Notes: generated by a model from the letters alone, not told the origin. 64,000 nucleotides of DNA from Kitasatospora kifunensis (GCF_014203855.1 NZ_JACHJV010000001.1:434001-498000); one strand, 5' to 3'. Shown: positions 51,996 through 61,473, counted from the stretch's first letter. Numbers and translations are program-made.

Positions 51996-52808
51996 TCAAC
52001 CCGGCGGCACCGGCCCCCGCTGGCAGCTGGGGCACCAGAACGCCACCCGCTCGTTGGGCGCCGCCCCCTGCGTCGCGATGCGCACCGTGGTGCCGCAGCG
52101 GTGGCAGGGACGGCCCGCCCTGCGGTAGACCCAGTGGCTGCGATCCAGCCGCGCCTGGCCGGTCGTCGGGTGACCGGGTCGCAGCCGGTTGGCCCAGAGC
52201 AGCCGGTGGGCCAGGGCGACCAGCCGCTCGGGCGCGGGCAGCTCGCCGAACGGCGTCCACGGCGTGACGCCGGCCAGGAAACAGAGTTCGTTCGCGTAGA
52301 CGTTGCCGATCCCGGCCAGATTCCGCTGGTCGAGCAGCGCCTCACCGGTGGGCCGCTCGGGTGCGGCGGACAGCCGCCGCACCGCCGCCTGGGCCCCGCC
52401 CGCCGCCGCCCAGTCGGGGGCCAGCAGGTCAGGGCCGAGGTGGCCGACCACCTGCGCCTCGTCGGCCGTCCGCAGCAGCTGCACCACCGGCAGCCGGTAC
52501 CCGACCGCGGTCTGCGCGTCCGTGCCGAGGACGGCGCGAATCTGGTGCCCGGGACCGCCCGTCCAGCGCTCCCCCGCCCGGTACAGCTGCCAGCGGCCGT
52601 CCATCCGCAGATGGGTGTGGAGGGTCAGCCCACCCTCCAGCCGGGTCAGCAGGTGCTTGCCGCGCGGCGTCACCTCCATGACCTGATGCCCTGTCAACTC
52701 CACGGTGGCATAAGCGGGGACGCGCAACTCGGCGACGGTCAGGCGCTGCCCGCCCAGCGCCTGGTGCAGCTGGGCGGCGATACGGAAGACGGTGTCACCC
52801 TCGGGCAT
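51996..52808 (-). CDS. Formamidopyrimidine/endonuclease VIII-type DNA glycosylase
   Basis: About 270 aa. The Fpg/Nei N-terminus MPEGDTVFRIA has the catalytic Pro2-Glu3. The H2TH region is LLDQRNLAGIGNVYANELCF, and the C-terminal zinc finger is CHRCGTTVR...FWCPSC. The lack of a Lys after the MPEGDT region and the loop composition fit Nei-type enzymes of actinomycetes (Nei2). It removes oxidised bases and nicks the strand. Confidence 0.92.
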   Translation of the reverse strand: MPEGDTVFRIAAQLHQALGGQRLTVAELRVPAYATVELTGHQVMEVTPRGKHLLTRLEGGLTLHTHLRMDGRWQLYRAGERWTGGPGHQIRAVLGTDAQTAVGYRLPVVQLLRTADEAQVVGHLGPDLLAPDWAAAGGAQAAVRRLSAAPERPTGEALLDQRNLAGIGNVYANELCFLAGVTPWTPFGELPAPERLVALAHRLLWANRLRPGHPTTGQARLDRSHWVYRRAGRPCHRCGTTVRIATQGAAPNERVAFWCPSCQRGPVPPG

Positions 52809-52867
52809 ACCTCCAGCATCCCCCTTCGACTGCGCGATCCCCCGACCGGCTCCCCGCCGGGCTCCCG

Positions 52868-52916
52868 TTGACGAAACGGAACAGTGCTCCGTATATTAAT
52901 CGGAACAACGCTCCGT
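52868..52916 (+). promoter_or_regulatory. Promoter with two TetR-type operators
   Basis: TTGACG (52868-52873), an 18-bp spacer and TATATT (52892-52897) form a promoter for the hydrolase. Two 17-bp palindromic sites, ACGGAACAGTGCTCCGT (52876-52892) and TCGGAACAACGCTCCGT (52900-52916), lie in the spacer and just after the -10 box. Confidence 0.7.
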
Positions 52917-52963
52917 TTTTTGGCGCGGCCGAACTCGGCCGCGCCTGAAGGGAAAGAGGCATC

Positions 52964-53923
52964 ATGAGTGGATCTACGCACCCAACCGGCACCGTCAGCT
53001 CGCCGACTCCGGTCCTCTCGATCAGCCCGGTAGTGCTGCCGGTTCCCGGCCGCGCCGTGGACCTGGAGGTGCGGGTCTCCGCGCCCGTGACCGGGAGCGA
53101 CCTGCCGGTCATCCTCCTCTCGCACGGCCAGGGCCACTCGAACCACCTCTCCTCACTGAACGGCTACGCCCCGCTCGCCAACTTCTGGGCGGCGCACGGC
53201 TTCGTCGTGATCCAACCCACCCACCTGAGCTCAACGACACTGCGCCTGGCCCCCGACACCCCCGGGGCGCCGCTGTACTGGCGCTCGCGGGCCGAGGACA
53301 TGCAGCACATCCTCGACCGGCTCGACCTGATCGAGGCCGCCGTCCCGCAGCTCATCGGCCGCCTGGACCGGAGCAAGGTCGCCGTAGCCGGACACTCGAT
53401 GGGCGGGCACACCGCGAGCCTGCTGCTGGGCGCCCGGCTCACCGACCCGCTCGACGGGACGGAAGGCGACCTGGCCGAGCCGCGGATCAAGGCGGGTGTG
53501 CTGCTTGCCGCACCCGGCCAGGGCGGCGATGCCCTCAGCCGGTCCGCCGCCGAGAATTTCCCCTTCCTCTCCACCACGGACTTCTCCGAGATGACGACGC
53601 CGACGCTGGTGGTCGCCGGTGACAAGGACACCTCCGCCCACCTGACGGTCCGAGGCGCGGACTGGCACACCGATCCGTACTTCCTCTCCCCCGGCCCCAA
53701 GTCCCTGCTCACCCTGTTCGACGCGGAGCACGGGCTCGGCGGGATCTCCGGCTATGACGTCGCCGAGACCACGGACGAGAACCTCGAGCGAGTCGCCACG
53801 GTCCAGCGGCTCACCTGGGCCTACCTCCGCAGCGAGCTCTACCCCGGGGACTCCGCTTGGCAGGAAGCCTGCGACGCGCTGGCGGCCGGTCCCAGCCCGC
53901 TCGGACGGGTCGAATCCAAGTAG
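52964..53923 (+). CDS. Alpha/beta hydrolase, chlorophyllase-like
   Basis: About 319 aa. The nucleophile elbow GHSMGG puts the catalytic Ser at residue 145; VILLSHGQGHSN forms the oxyanion loop, and Asp in VVAGDKDTSAH and His in DAEHGLGG complete the triad. No signal peptide is visible. Two TetR-type operators sit over its promoter, but no tetR gene adjoins it. The substrate, probably an ester or lipid, is unknown. Confidence 0.88.
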   Translation: MSGSTHPTGTVSSPTPVLSISPVVLPVPGRAVDLEVRVSAPVTGSDLPVILLSHGQGHSNHLSSLNGYAPLANFWAAHGFVVIQPTHLSSTTLRLAPDTPGAPLYWRSRAEDMQHILDRLDLIEAAVPQLIGRLDRSKVAVAGHSMGGHTASLLLGARLTDPLDGTEGDLAEPRIKAGVLLAAPGQGGDALSRSAAENFPFLSTTDFSEMTTPTLVVAGDKDTSAHLTVRGADWHTDPYFLSPGPKSLLTLFDAEHGLGGISGYDVAETTDENLERVATVQRLTWAYLRSELYPGDSAWQEACDALAAGPSPLGRVESK

Positions 53924-54081
53924 GAGCGAGCACCCTGGGAGCCACGCGCCGCGCCATCGCCTCTCCGGCCCCGCCCATGACTAGGCTCGTCCGCACGCGG
54001 GTAGCCGTGCTCGCGTCAACGTGTGGGCGGGGAGCCGTGCTCGCCGCAACGCGCCCGGAGATCCAGCCAAGGAGGCCACCG

Positions 54082-55479
54082 ATGGCGATCGCAACCGTGA
54101 ACCCGGCGACCGGACAGACCCTGCGGACCTTCCAGCCCTACCCGCCCGACGCAGTCGAGCAACGCCTGGCACGCGCCGAACAGACCTTCGCCGAGTACCG
54201 GTTGACCGACTTCGAGTACCGGGCGCGGCTGATGCGCCGCGCGGCCGAACTGCTGGACGTGGACCAGGAGACGATCGCCAAGCTGATGACCACCGAGATG
54301 GGCAAGCCGCTCACCGCCGCCCGTGCGGAGGCCGCCAAGTGCGCGAAGGCGATGCGCTGGTACGCCGACCGGGCACCCGCACTGCTGGCCGACGAGCACC
54401 CGCTGCCCGAGGACGTGGCGGACTCCGGCGCCGCGCGGGCCTGGGTGCGCTACCGCCCGCTTGGGGTGGTACTGGCCGTCATGCCCTGGAACTTTCCACT
54501 GTGGCAAGTGATCCGGTTCGCCGCGCCCGCGCTGATGGCGGGCAACGTCGGGTTGCTCAAGCACGCCTCCAACGTCCCGCAGACCGCTGTCTACCTGGAG
54601 GATCTGTTCCGCGGCGCCGGCTTCCCCGAGGGCTGTTTCCAGACGCTGCTGATCGACTCGCGTGCGGTCGAAGGTGTGCTGCGCGACCCCCGGGTGGCCG
54701 CCGCCACGCTGACCGGCAGCGAGGGCGCCGGCCGCTCGGTGGCCGCGGTGGCGGGCGATGAGGTGAAGAAGACGGTGCTGGAACTGGGCGGCAGCGACCC
54801 GTTCGTGGTGCTGCCCTCGGCGGACGTCGCGGCCGCGGCCGCCAAGGCGGTCACCGCCCGGGTGCAGAACAACGGACAGTCCTGCATCGCCGCCAAGCGC
54901 TTCATCGTGCACACCGCGGTCTACGAGGAGTTCAAGGCCGCCTTCACCGCGCGGATGGCCGCGCTGCGGGTCGGCGACCCGATGGCGGAGAACACCGAGG
55001 TCGGGCCGCTGGCCACCCAGCAGGGCCGCGAGGAGTTGACCGAGCTGGTCGCGGACGCGCTGGCGCTGGGGGCGCGGGTGGAGGCCCAGGCACAGCTGCC
55101 GACGGAGTTGGGCGAGGGCTGGTACTACCCGCCGACCGTGCTCAGCGGAATCACCGACCAGATGCGGATCCACCACGAGGAGGCCTTCGGCCCGGTCGCC
55201 ACGCTCTACCGGGCCGAGGACCTCGCGGATGCCGTGCGCCTGGCCAACGACTCGCCCTTCGGGCTCAGCTCCAACGTCTGGACCACCGACCCCGCCGAAC
55301 AGGAGCGCTTCGTGCGCGACATCCAGGCGGGCGGCGTCTTCTTCAACGGCATGACCGCCTCGCACCCCGCGCTGCCGTTCGGCGGTGTGCGGCGCTCCGG
55401 CTACGGACGGGAGCTGTCCGCGCACGGGATCCGGGAGTTCTGCAACACGACCACGGTGTGGGTGGCCGCCGACGCATAG
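54082..55479 (+). CDS. Aldehyde dehydrogenase, succinate-semialdehyde type
   Basis: About 465 aa. The catalytic Cys268 is in NNGQSCIAAKRF and the general base Glu234 in VLELGGSDPFVV. The cofactor-binding region is GVVLAVMPWNFPLWQ. The sequence is closest to NAD(P)-dependent succinate semialdehyde dehydrogenases (GabD-like). ATG 54082 has AAGGAGG seven bases upstream. No gabT or other GABA gene is in the window. Confidence 0.92.
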   Translation: MAIATVNPATGQTLRTFQPYPPDAVEQRLARAEQTFAEYRLTDFEYRARLMRRAAELLDVDQETIAKLMTTEMGKPLTAARAEAAKCAKAMRWYADRAPALLADEHPLPEDVADSGAARAWVRYRPLGVVLAVMPWNFPLWQVIRFAAPALMAGNVGLLKHASNVPQTAVYLEDLFRGAGFPEGCFQTLLIDSRAVEGVLRDPRVAAATLTGSEGAGRSVAAVAGDEVKKTVLELGGSDPFVVLPSADVAAAAAKAVTARVQNNGQSCIAAKRFIVHTAVYEEFKAAFTARMAALRVGDPMAENTEVGPLATQQGREELTELVADALALGARVEAQAQLPTELGEGWYYPPTVLSGITDQMRIHHEEAFGPVATLYRAEDLADAVRLANDSPFGLSSNVWTTDPAEQERFVRDIQAGGVFFNGMTASHPALPFGGVRRSGYGRELSAHGIREFCNTTTVWVAADA

Positions 55480-55537
55480 GACCGACCGGCAAAAGGCTCA
55501 GCTGACCTGTGGGAGCGCCAGCCGACCCGTGGGCGTG

Positions 55538-55678
55538 TCAGTCCTCGCCGAGAACCGCGTACGACTCGACGTCGCCGCGGTCGAACGGGTCGGTGGCCTC
55601 CACCTCCTCCGCGGCACGCTGCGTCGACTGCTCCGCCCGGACGCCGGGCTCGCCCGGGTTGGTGGGCTCGCGTTCCAT
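55538..55678 (-). CDS. Small acidic protein (46 aa)
   Basis: ATG 55678 is preceded by GGAGGATCAGC. The product starts MEREPTNPGEPGVRAEQSTQ and ends DPFDRGDVESYAVLGED. It is strongly acidic and probably disordered. The upstream gap and the ribosome site support it as a real gene. Function unknown; similar tiny acidic proteins are frequent in streptomycetes. Confidence 0.6.
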   Translation of the reverse strand: MEREPTNPGEPGVRAEQSTQRAAEEVEATDPFDRGDVESYAVLGED

Positions 55679-55866
55679 GCTGATCCTCCACTCTGTGATC
55701 TTCGGGGACATTGAGCCGAGCGGTACCCGAACCGATCGCAGGCAAACGACACGCAGCCGAGGTTCCCCCGAACGCGTGGCAAATCAGCCAAACGCACCGC
55801 GGTTCAATCCGAGGCCGATCTACGCCCCTCATCCGCTGATGGTGTGGCGCCGTCCTCGAAGGCGAC

Positions 55867-56033
55867 TAGGCCCTGTCCGGCCGATCTTGTCGGATCAGCG
55901 CGCGGCGTTGGGCGCCCGGCTGGGCGTGCGCCCGAGTCGTCCTCGTACTGGGCCGTACTTGGGCGATTCGGGCGTGCGTCCAGGCGGGATGCCCGGCGTC
56001 GCGCGCCCGGCAAGATCGGCCGGACAGGGCCTA
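55867..56033. repeat. Long palindromic repeat element, copy 2
   Basis: A 167-bp imperfect palindrome with perfect 23-bp outer arms (55867-55889 and 56011-56033; the left arm starts TAGGCCCTGTCCGGCCGATC). Read on the minus strand its centre AAGTACGGCCCAGTACGAGG matches the centre of the element at 45775 with few changes, so both belong to one family and have opposite core orientation. No ORF. Confidence 0.8.
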
Positions 56034-56053
56034 ACAGGACGACCGCCGCCCGG

Positions 56054-56878
56054 TCACTTGCCGGGCGGCGGTCCGCTGATCAGCGAGAACCGGCCTCCCT
56101 GCGGGTCACGCAGGTGCGCCACCCGGCCGTACGGGCTGTCCAGGACCTCGCCCAGCACATCGGCACCGATCCGCTCGGCCAGCAGCACCCGCTCGTCCGC
56201 GTCGTCCACCTCGAAGTAGACGTTCCAACTCGGCCTGGCCTCCGGGTCGGTGGCCACCGCGAGCGCGGCCACGCTGCGCCCGCCCGTACGCAGCACCACC
56301 CGGTCGTACTCCCAGCGGACCTCGAGTTCCTCGGGGCCGCGGCCGTCCCAGGCGAAGACCTCACCGTAGAAGAGCGCGGAGGCGAAGGCGTCCTTGGTGC
56401 GCAGCTCGATCCAGACCGGCGCGCCGGGGATCGAGCTCAACACCCGACCCCCGTTGAGGCCGCCCTCCCACACCCCGAACGGGGCCCCCGCCAGGTCGGC
56501 CGCGATCGCCACCCGCCCCGCGTCGAAGCTGAGCGGGCCCACCGCGACCGTGCCGCCGCGCGCCCTGATCCGCTCGGCGACCACATCGGCGTCCTCGGTA
56601 CCGAAGAAGGTGGTCCAGGCGACCGGCAGTTGCAGGTCACCCAGGGTGCCCAGGCCGGCCACCGCGACGCCGTCCACCATGGCGAGCACATAGGGGCCCC
56701 AACGGTCCGCACCCCGCTTGAACGACCACCCGAGCAGCTCACCGTAGAAAGCCTGCGCGGCATCCAGGTTGGAGGCCGTCAGGCTCACCCAGCTCGGCAG
56801 CGCGGGCACACAGCGCACCGCCTTTCCCTTCGCCGCCGTTCCCTCTCCCACTGGCTCGGTCGTCGCTGGCTCGGTCAT
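56054..56878 (-). CDS. Double VOC-domain protein
   Basis: About 274 aa with two tandem glyoxalase-like domains. The first is SWVSLTASNLDAAQAFYGEL then WTTFFGTEDADVVAERIR. The second is PVWIELRTKDAFASALFYGE then WNVYFEVDDADERVLLAERI. It resembles hydroxylase-type VOC proteins of unknown role in streptomycetes. Metal ligands are not clear, so activity is uncertain. GAGGAGG precedes ATG 56878. Confidence 0.85.
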   Translation of the reverse strand: MTEPATTEPVGEGTAAKGKAVRCVPALPSWVSLTASNLDAAQAFYGELLGWSFKRGADRWGPYVLAMVDGVAVAGLGTLGDLQLPVAWTTFFGTEDADVVAERIRARGGTVAVGPLSFDAGRVAIAADLAGAPFGVWEGGLNGGRVLSSIPGAPVWIELRTKDAFASALFYGEVFAWDGRGPEELEVRWEYDRVVLRTGGRSVAALAVATDPEARPSWNVYFEVDDADERVLLAERIGADVLGEVLDSPYGRVAHLRDPQGGRFSLISGPPPGK

Positions 56879-56986
56879 CGCTGCGCCTCCTCGCTGCCCG
56901 ACCGTGCTGGCCCGGCCGGATCTGGGTCCGACCGTACCCGCACCACGTCCGGCTCGCACGGACCCTGGACGCGGGCGCGGCACCCG

Positions 56987-58441
56987 CTAGGGGCGTGTCA
57001 TCCGCAGCACGTCCAAGGCCTGGTCGAGCTGCTCCTCGGTGAGCAGGCCACGCTCCAAGTAGCCGCGCTCGATGACCACCTGACGGATCGTCTTGGACTC
57101 GGCCAGCGACTGCTTGGCCACCTTGGCGGCCTCCTCGTAGCCGATGTAGCGGTTGAGCGGGGTGACCACCGAGGGCGAGGACTCGGCGTACTCGCGGGCC
57201 CGCTCGACGTTGGCGGTGATGCCGGCCACGGTGCGGTCGGCCAGCAGCCGGGCGGCGTTGGCCAGCAGCCGGATCGACTCCAGCAGGTTGCGGGCGATCA
57301 CCGGCAGCATCACGTTGAGCTCGAAGTTGCCGCTGGCGCCGGCCATCGCCACCGTCGCGTCGTTACCGACCACCTGGGCGGCGACCATCGCCACCACCTC
57401 GGGGATCACCGGGTTGACCTTGCCCGGCATGATCGAGGAACCCGGCTGGAGGTCGGGCAGGTTGATCTCGGCCAGGCCGGTGCGCGGCCCCGAGGACATC
57501 CAGCGCAGGTCATTGACGATCTTGGTCAGCCCGACCGCGATGGTCCGCAGCTGCCCGCTGAGCTCCACCAGCGCGTCCCGGGCGCCCTGGGCCTCGAAGT
57601 GGTTGCGGGCCTCGGTGAGCGGCAGGCCGGTCGCGCGGGCCAGCTCGGCGATCACCGCGGTGGCGAAGCCGGGCGGGGTGTTGATCCCCGTACCCACGGC
57701 GGTGCCGCCCAGGGGCAGCTCGGCGACCCGGGGCAGGGTGGCGCGCAGCCGCTCCTGGCCGTACCGGACCTGGGCCGCGTAGCCGCCGAACTCCTGGCCC
57801 AGGGTGACCGGAGTGGCGTCCATCAGGTGGGTGCGGCCCGCCTTGACCACGGTCTCGAACCGCGCCGCCTTGGCCTCCAGCGCGCCGGCCAGGTGGCCCA
57901 GGGCCGGCAGCAGATCCTCACTGACCGCGGCGGTGGCGGCGATGTGGATCGAGGAGGGGAACACGTCGTTGGAGGACTGGCTGGCGTTCACCTGGTCGTT
58001 CGGGTGGACCGGGCTGCCCAGGTACTCGCCGGCCAGGGTGGCGAGCACCTCGTTGGTGTTCATGTTGGAGGACGTCCCCGAGCCGGTCTGGAAGACGTCG
58101 ATCGGGAACTGCTCGTCCCAACGGCCTTCGGCCACCTCGGCGGCGGCCTGCTGGATCGCCTCGGCGACCGGCGCCTGGATGATCCCCAGCTCGGCGTTGA
58201 CCTTGGCGGCCGCGGCCTTGATCCGGGCCAGCGCGGCGATGTGGGCACGGCCCAGGCGCTGGCCGGAGACCGGGAAGTTCTCCACCGCGCGCTGGGTCTG
58301 CGCCTGCCACTTGGCGCGGGCCGGGACCTTGACCTCGCCCATCGAGTCGTGCTCGATCCGGTACTCGGTCTGCTCAGCCGCAACCGGCTCGCCCTGGGTG
58401 TTGTCCGCCGGGCCGGCCGCACCGATCTGCTGTGCGCTCAT
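56987..58441 (-). CDS. fumC: Class II fumarate hydratase
   Basis: About 484 aa. It interconverts fumarate and malate in the citric acid cycle without an iron-sulphur cluster. Family signatures are [50 protein letters not shown] and [20 protein letters not shown]. The catalytic His is in the THLMDA segment. The N-terminus has about 25 extra residues. ATG 58441 has GGAAG five bases upstream. Confidence 0.97.
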   Translation of the reverse strand: MSAQQIGAAGPADNTQGEPVAAEQTEYRIEHDSMGEVKVPARAKWQAQTQRAVENFPVSGQRLGRAHIAALARIKAAAAKVNAELGIIQAPVAEAIQQAAAEVAEGRWDEQFPIDVFQTGSGTSSNMNTNEVLATLAGEYLGSPVHPNDQVNASQSSNDVFPSSIHIAATAAVSEDLLPALGHLAGALEAKAARFETVVKAGRTHLMDATPVTLGQEFGGYAAQVRYGQERLRATLPRVAELPLGGTAVGTGINTPPGFATAVIAELARATGLPLTEARNHFEAQGARDALVELSGQLRTIAVGLTKIVNDLRWMSSGPRTGLAEINLPDLQPGSSIMPGKVNPVIPEVVAMVAAQVVGNDATVAMAGASGNFELNVMLPVIARNLLESIRLLANAARLLADRTVAGITANVERAREYAESSPSVVTPLNRYIGYEEAAKVAKQSLAESKTIRQVVIERGYLERGLLTEEQLDQALDVLRMTRP

Positions 58442-58941
58442 CGCACTTCCACCTCCAACAGGTTCCACGGTGGACAGCTCTGCCGGGTGGCCCGGTATTT
58501 CCGATCGGCGCGCGATTCACCCCTTCGTGGCCCGGGGCTCACCCCGGTAGGTGAGGTGCGGCGGGCTGACGATCTCGGAGCAGGCCGGCCCGCGGCGGCG
58601 AAAGGCCAAACTACCCTCACCCGGGCCCGGTTTGAAGCGTGTTACTGAACACACCCGGCCTGGCCCCCCGCGACATTGACAGTACGCGAACGATCGGGCA
58701 AGAATCCGGGCACCCGGCGGCGCCACCCAGTGGCCGACCCCCGGGTGTGACGGCCGGGAGCAACGGCCGGGACCGCCTGCGCGGTCCCCCGAGGACCCTG
58801 CCGCCCACAGCTCGCCACGCGTCACCGCGCGCCGCTTCCGCTGCGTGTCGGCTACGCGTTGAGCGCCTTCGTCGACCCACTGTCGCGGCTCTGCCAGGCC
58901 GTGCTCAGCCCTTGCTTGCCGACCCCGCTAGGAAGCCCCTG
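58442..58941. other. 500-bp intergenic region with divergent promoters
   Basis: Contains the fumC promoter side and, for the rightward lipoprotein, a candidate promoter TTGACA (58676-58681) with an 18-bp spacer and AAGAAT (58700-58705). The open frame across 58639-58941 has the composition of non-coding shadow and no ribosome site. I see no RNA gene. Confidence 0.5.
58676..58705 (+). promoter_or_regulatory. Candidate sigma-A-type promoter
   Basis: TTGACA, 18 bp, AAGAAT, about 235 bp upstream of the lipoprotein start. The -35 box is perfect, the -10 box is moderate. Confidence 0.45.
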
Positions 58942-59715
58942 ATGCCTGGCCTCACACACGCACTGCGGTCTGCCGGACCTGCCAGACCAGCCGGAAGTGC
59001 CCTGCGTGCCCGAGCGACCCTGCTCGCCGCGGTGGGCGCGCTGGCCGTGCTGGCCACGGTCAGCGGGTGCGGCGGCGCCACGCGGCACTCCGCCGCCGCC
59101 CCGGGCGGCGTCCCGGGCGGCGTCCCGGCCACCGCCACGCCGACGCCCCCCGCCGCCGTGACCGCGCCCGCGGTGAGCACCCAGCTCTCCGCGGACCAGC
59201 TCCCGGCCGGCGCGGTCGAGCGATGGCAGCCGCTCGCCGCACCGCGCACCCAGGCCGTGACCGGAGCCATCCAGGTCAACGAGTGCGCGTCGATCACCGG
59301 CGCCGTCTCCTGGCAGCAGCAGGCCTATGTCAGCGCCTACCGGACGCCGGCCGAGCAGGACCTGTTCCGCTTCCAGGACGGCCCGGCGGCGCGGGCCGCC
59401 TATCAGAACCTGCTGACCCAGATGGCCAGTTGCCAGGACCAGTCACGCGCCTTGCAAGCCAAGGCACTCGGCTCCAGCGACGCCCTGGTGACCCAGACCG
59501 CCGCGACCGGTCAGGGCATCGCCTGGTCGCGCCAGTGGACCGGCGTCGAGGGGATCTCCGCGGCCGGCCCGCAGACCGACCACCTCTACGCCGTCCAACA
59601 GGGCAGCGCCCTGGCCGTCGTCCACTTCGACGAATGGGCCGGCGTCGGCACCGCCCCCTACAGCACCCGAGCCGACGGAGACCTGCTCACCTCGGTCGCC
59701 CACCGGCTCGGCTGA
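58942..59715 (+). CDS. Secreted lipoprotein with sensor-like domain
   Basis: About 257 aa. The lipobox is LATVSGC (Cys43), after a 35-residue basic and hydrophobic signal. A Pro/Ala/Thr linker precedes a domain with two conserved cysteines (NECASITG and MASCQDQSRAL) that resembles the extracellular sensor domain of PknH-like kinases. It is expected on the outer face of the membrane. Role unknown. AGGAAG precedes ATG 58942. Confidence 0.75.
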   Translation: MPGLTHALRSAGPARPAGSALRARATLLAAVGALAVLATVSGCGGATRHSAAAPGGVPGGVPATATPTPPAAVTAPAVSTQLSADQLPAGAVERWQPLAAPRTQAVTGAIQVNECASITGAVSWQQQAYVSAYRTPAEQDLFRFQDGPAARAAYQNLLTQMASCQDQSRALQAKALGSSDALVTQTAATGQGIAWSRQWTGVEGISAAGPQTDHLYAVQQGSALAVVHFDEWAGVGTAPYSTRADGDLLTSVAHRLG

Positions 59716-59775
59716 CCACACCCCTCTCCCCCTCCCCCTCCCCGTCCCCTCTCTCCCACCTCCCTGGAGACAGCC

Positions 59776-60444
59776 ATGCCTTCGCACCGCACCTACCGCT
59801 GGTTCGCCGGCCTCCTCGGCGCCGGCGCCGCCTCGCTCCTGCTCGCCGCACCCGCGCAAGCCGCCTCGTCGGTCGGCGGCAGCATCTCGCCGGACGAGGT
59901 CATCCAGCGGGCCCAGAGCTGGGTCAGCGAAGGCGTGCCGTACAACCAGGGAGCCAACCACACCGACAGCAACGGAAGTTACCGCGAGGACTGCTCCGGC
60001 TTCGTGTCGATGGCCTGGCACCTGTCGGACAGCCTGGTCACCCAGACCCTGCCCAGCGTCGCCACCCAGATCTCCAGCTCCCAGCTCCAGCCCGGCGACG
60101 CACTCGACTACACCTCCGAACACGTCATCCTCTTCGGCAACTGGATCGACCAGTCCGCGGGGACCTTCAACTACTACTCCGAGCAGAACTCGCGGGTCCT
60201 CACCAACAAGTACCAGGGCGACATCAACGCCAGCTCCCTGGCCGGCTGGCCCACCAGCTCCTACACGCCGCTGCGTTACGACAAGATCTCGGGCACTGCC
60301 ACCACCACGCCCGCACCCGCCCCCACGCCGGCTCCCACTCCCGCGCCTGCGCCCGCACCCGCCCCGGCCCCGGCACCGGCCCCGGCACCCGCTCCGGCGC
60401 CGGCACCCGGCGGCAACGGGTACCCCTGGCACCACTGGCAGTGA
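59776..60444 (+). CDS. Secreted NlpC/P60-like protein with Pro-Ala repeat tail
   Basis: About 222 aa. A signal peptide (GLLGAGAASLLLAAPAQA) leads to a small NlpC/P60-type domain with the catalytic Cys in REDCSGFVSMAWHL and a His in SEHVILFGN. The C-terminal 60 residues are (Ala-Pro)n repeats ending in GNGYPWHHWQ. It probably acts on the cell wall as a peptidase or amidase. GGAG lies eight bases before ATG 59776. It ends in a shared terminator. Confidence 0.82.
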   Translation: MPSHRTYRWFAGLLGAGAASLLLAAPAQAASSVGGSISPDEVIQRAQSWVSEGVPYNQGANHTDSNGSYREDCSGFVSMAWHLSDSLVTQTLPSVATQISSSQLQPGDALDYTSEHVILFGNWIDQSAGTFNYYSEQNSRVLTNKYQGDINASSLAGWPTSSYTPLRYDKISGTATTTPAPAPTPAPTPAPAPAPAPAPAPAPAPAPAPAPGGNGYPWHHWQ

Positions 60445-60472
60445 ACTCCGCCAGGACCGTGACCTGAACAGT

Positions 60473-60507
60473 CAGCCCCCGGACGCCTCCTCGGCGTCCG
60501 GGGGCTG
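60473..60507. terminator. Bidirectional hairpin terminator
   Basis: A perfect 15-bp stem (60473-60487 with 60493-60507) with a 5-base loop lies between convergent genes ending at 60444 and 60535. Confidence 0.85.
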
Positions 60508-60534
60508 CGGCTGACCAAGCGTCAACTGCGGCAT

Positions 60535-61365
60535 TCACTGAAGGATGTTGACCGCTCGTGCCACCACCAGGAGCACGGTCAACAGCGAGACCCCGGACTG
60601 CAACATCATCAGCAGCTTGGCCCAGGGCGAGAGCGGCATGGTGTCGGTGGGGCTGAAGGCGGTGGCATTGGTGTAAGCCACGTACAGATAGTCGAGGAAG
60701 CCCGGCTCCCAGTCGCCCGGCGCCAGCCCCTGCTGCTGCATCTGCGGGAAGAGGAAGTCCGGGTAGTCGGCAGTGCCCTGGGCTCGGGCGGCCGGACCGC
60801 CCCGGTCCCACTCCCAGTACCAGAGGGCGAAGGCGATGACGTTCGTCGCCCAGACCGCCCCGCCGGTGCCGAGCAGCGGCAGGGCGCTGGAAGCGCCGCT
60901 GCCGTGCACCAGGTCGCGAACCAGCTTCACCGCCGACCAGCCGTTGGCCAGGCTGATCGCCGCGACCAGCGCCAGGCTCAGCGAACGCAGCGGACGGCTG
61001 CTGCGCCCCAACCGCGGGTGCGGGTTGAGCACCACGAGCGCGACCAACAGCCCGAGCTCCAGGGCGGGCAGCATCCAGCGCGGGTGAATGCTGAGCCGGT
61101 CGGGCATGAGGAGTTGCAGCACCACCGCGACGAGGATCACCGCGGTCACCGTCCAGCGCTGCTCCGCCTCGGTCTCGGTGCGCCAGACCGGCTTGGCCCG
61201 GGCAGCGGTCGCGGTCGGCCCGCCGCTCTCGGCGGGCTCGGTCAGCAGGTCCTCGATCCGGTCGAGCCTGCGGTGCAGCAGCTCGGTCAGCTCGTGCGGG
61301 GTGGTGCCGTTCGACGCGGTGCCGCCGTTGGACGGGCTGTCGCTGGTGGGAGGGTCTGCGCTCAT
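60535..61365 (-). CDS. Channel-like membrane protein
   Basis: About 276 aa. After a 75-residue polar N-terminus there are about five to six helices. The C-terminal part, LYVAYTNATAFSPTDTMPLS followed by a last helix, resembles the pore loop and inner helix of two-helix ion channel proteins found in DUF1345-like proteins. The selectivity sequence is not a canonical TVGYG. Starts at 61374 and 61404 are possible; none has a strong ribosome site. Confidence 0.72.
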   Translation of the reverse strand: MSADPPTSDSPSNGGTASNGTTPHELTELLHRRLDRIEDLLTEPAESGGPTATAARAKPVWRTETEAEQRWTVTAVILVAVVLQLLMPDRLSIHPRWMLPALELGLLVALVVLNPHPRLGRSSRPLRSLSLALVAAISLANGWSAVKLVRDLVHGSGASSALPLLGTGGAVWATNVIAFALWYWEWDRGGPAARAQGTADYPDFLFPQMQQQGLAPGDWEPGFLDYLYVAYTNATAFSPTDTMPLSPWAKLLMMLQSGVSLLTVLLVVARAVNILQ

Positions 61366-61473
61366 GACGGACATTCTGCTGGGTGCGCGCCGCCCGCCCT
61401 CCATCGGCCACCCGCCCCCATCGGCCGCCCGTCCTCATCGGCGGGCGGCCACCACGGCCACCACGGCCACCGC

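Noticed and set aside
58639..58941. Upstream start for the lipoprotein
   Set aside because: It would bury the lipobox signal peptide in the middle of the protein; ATG 58942 gives a proper signal.
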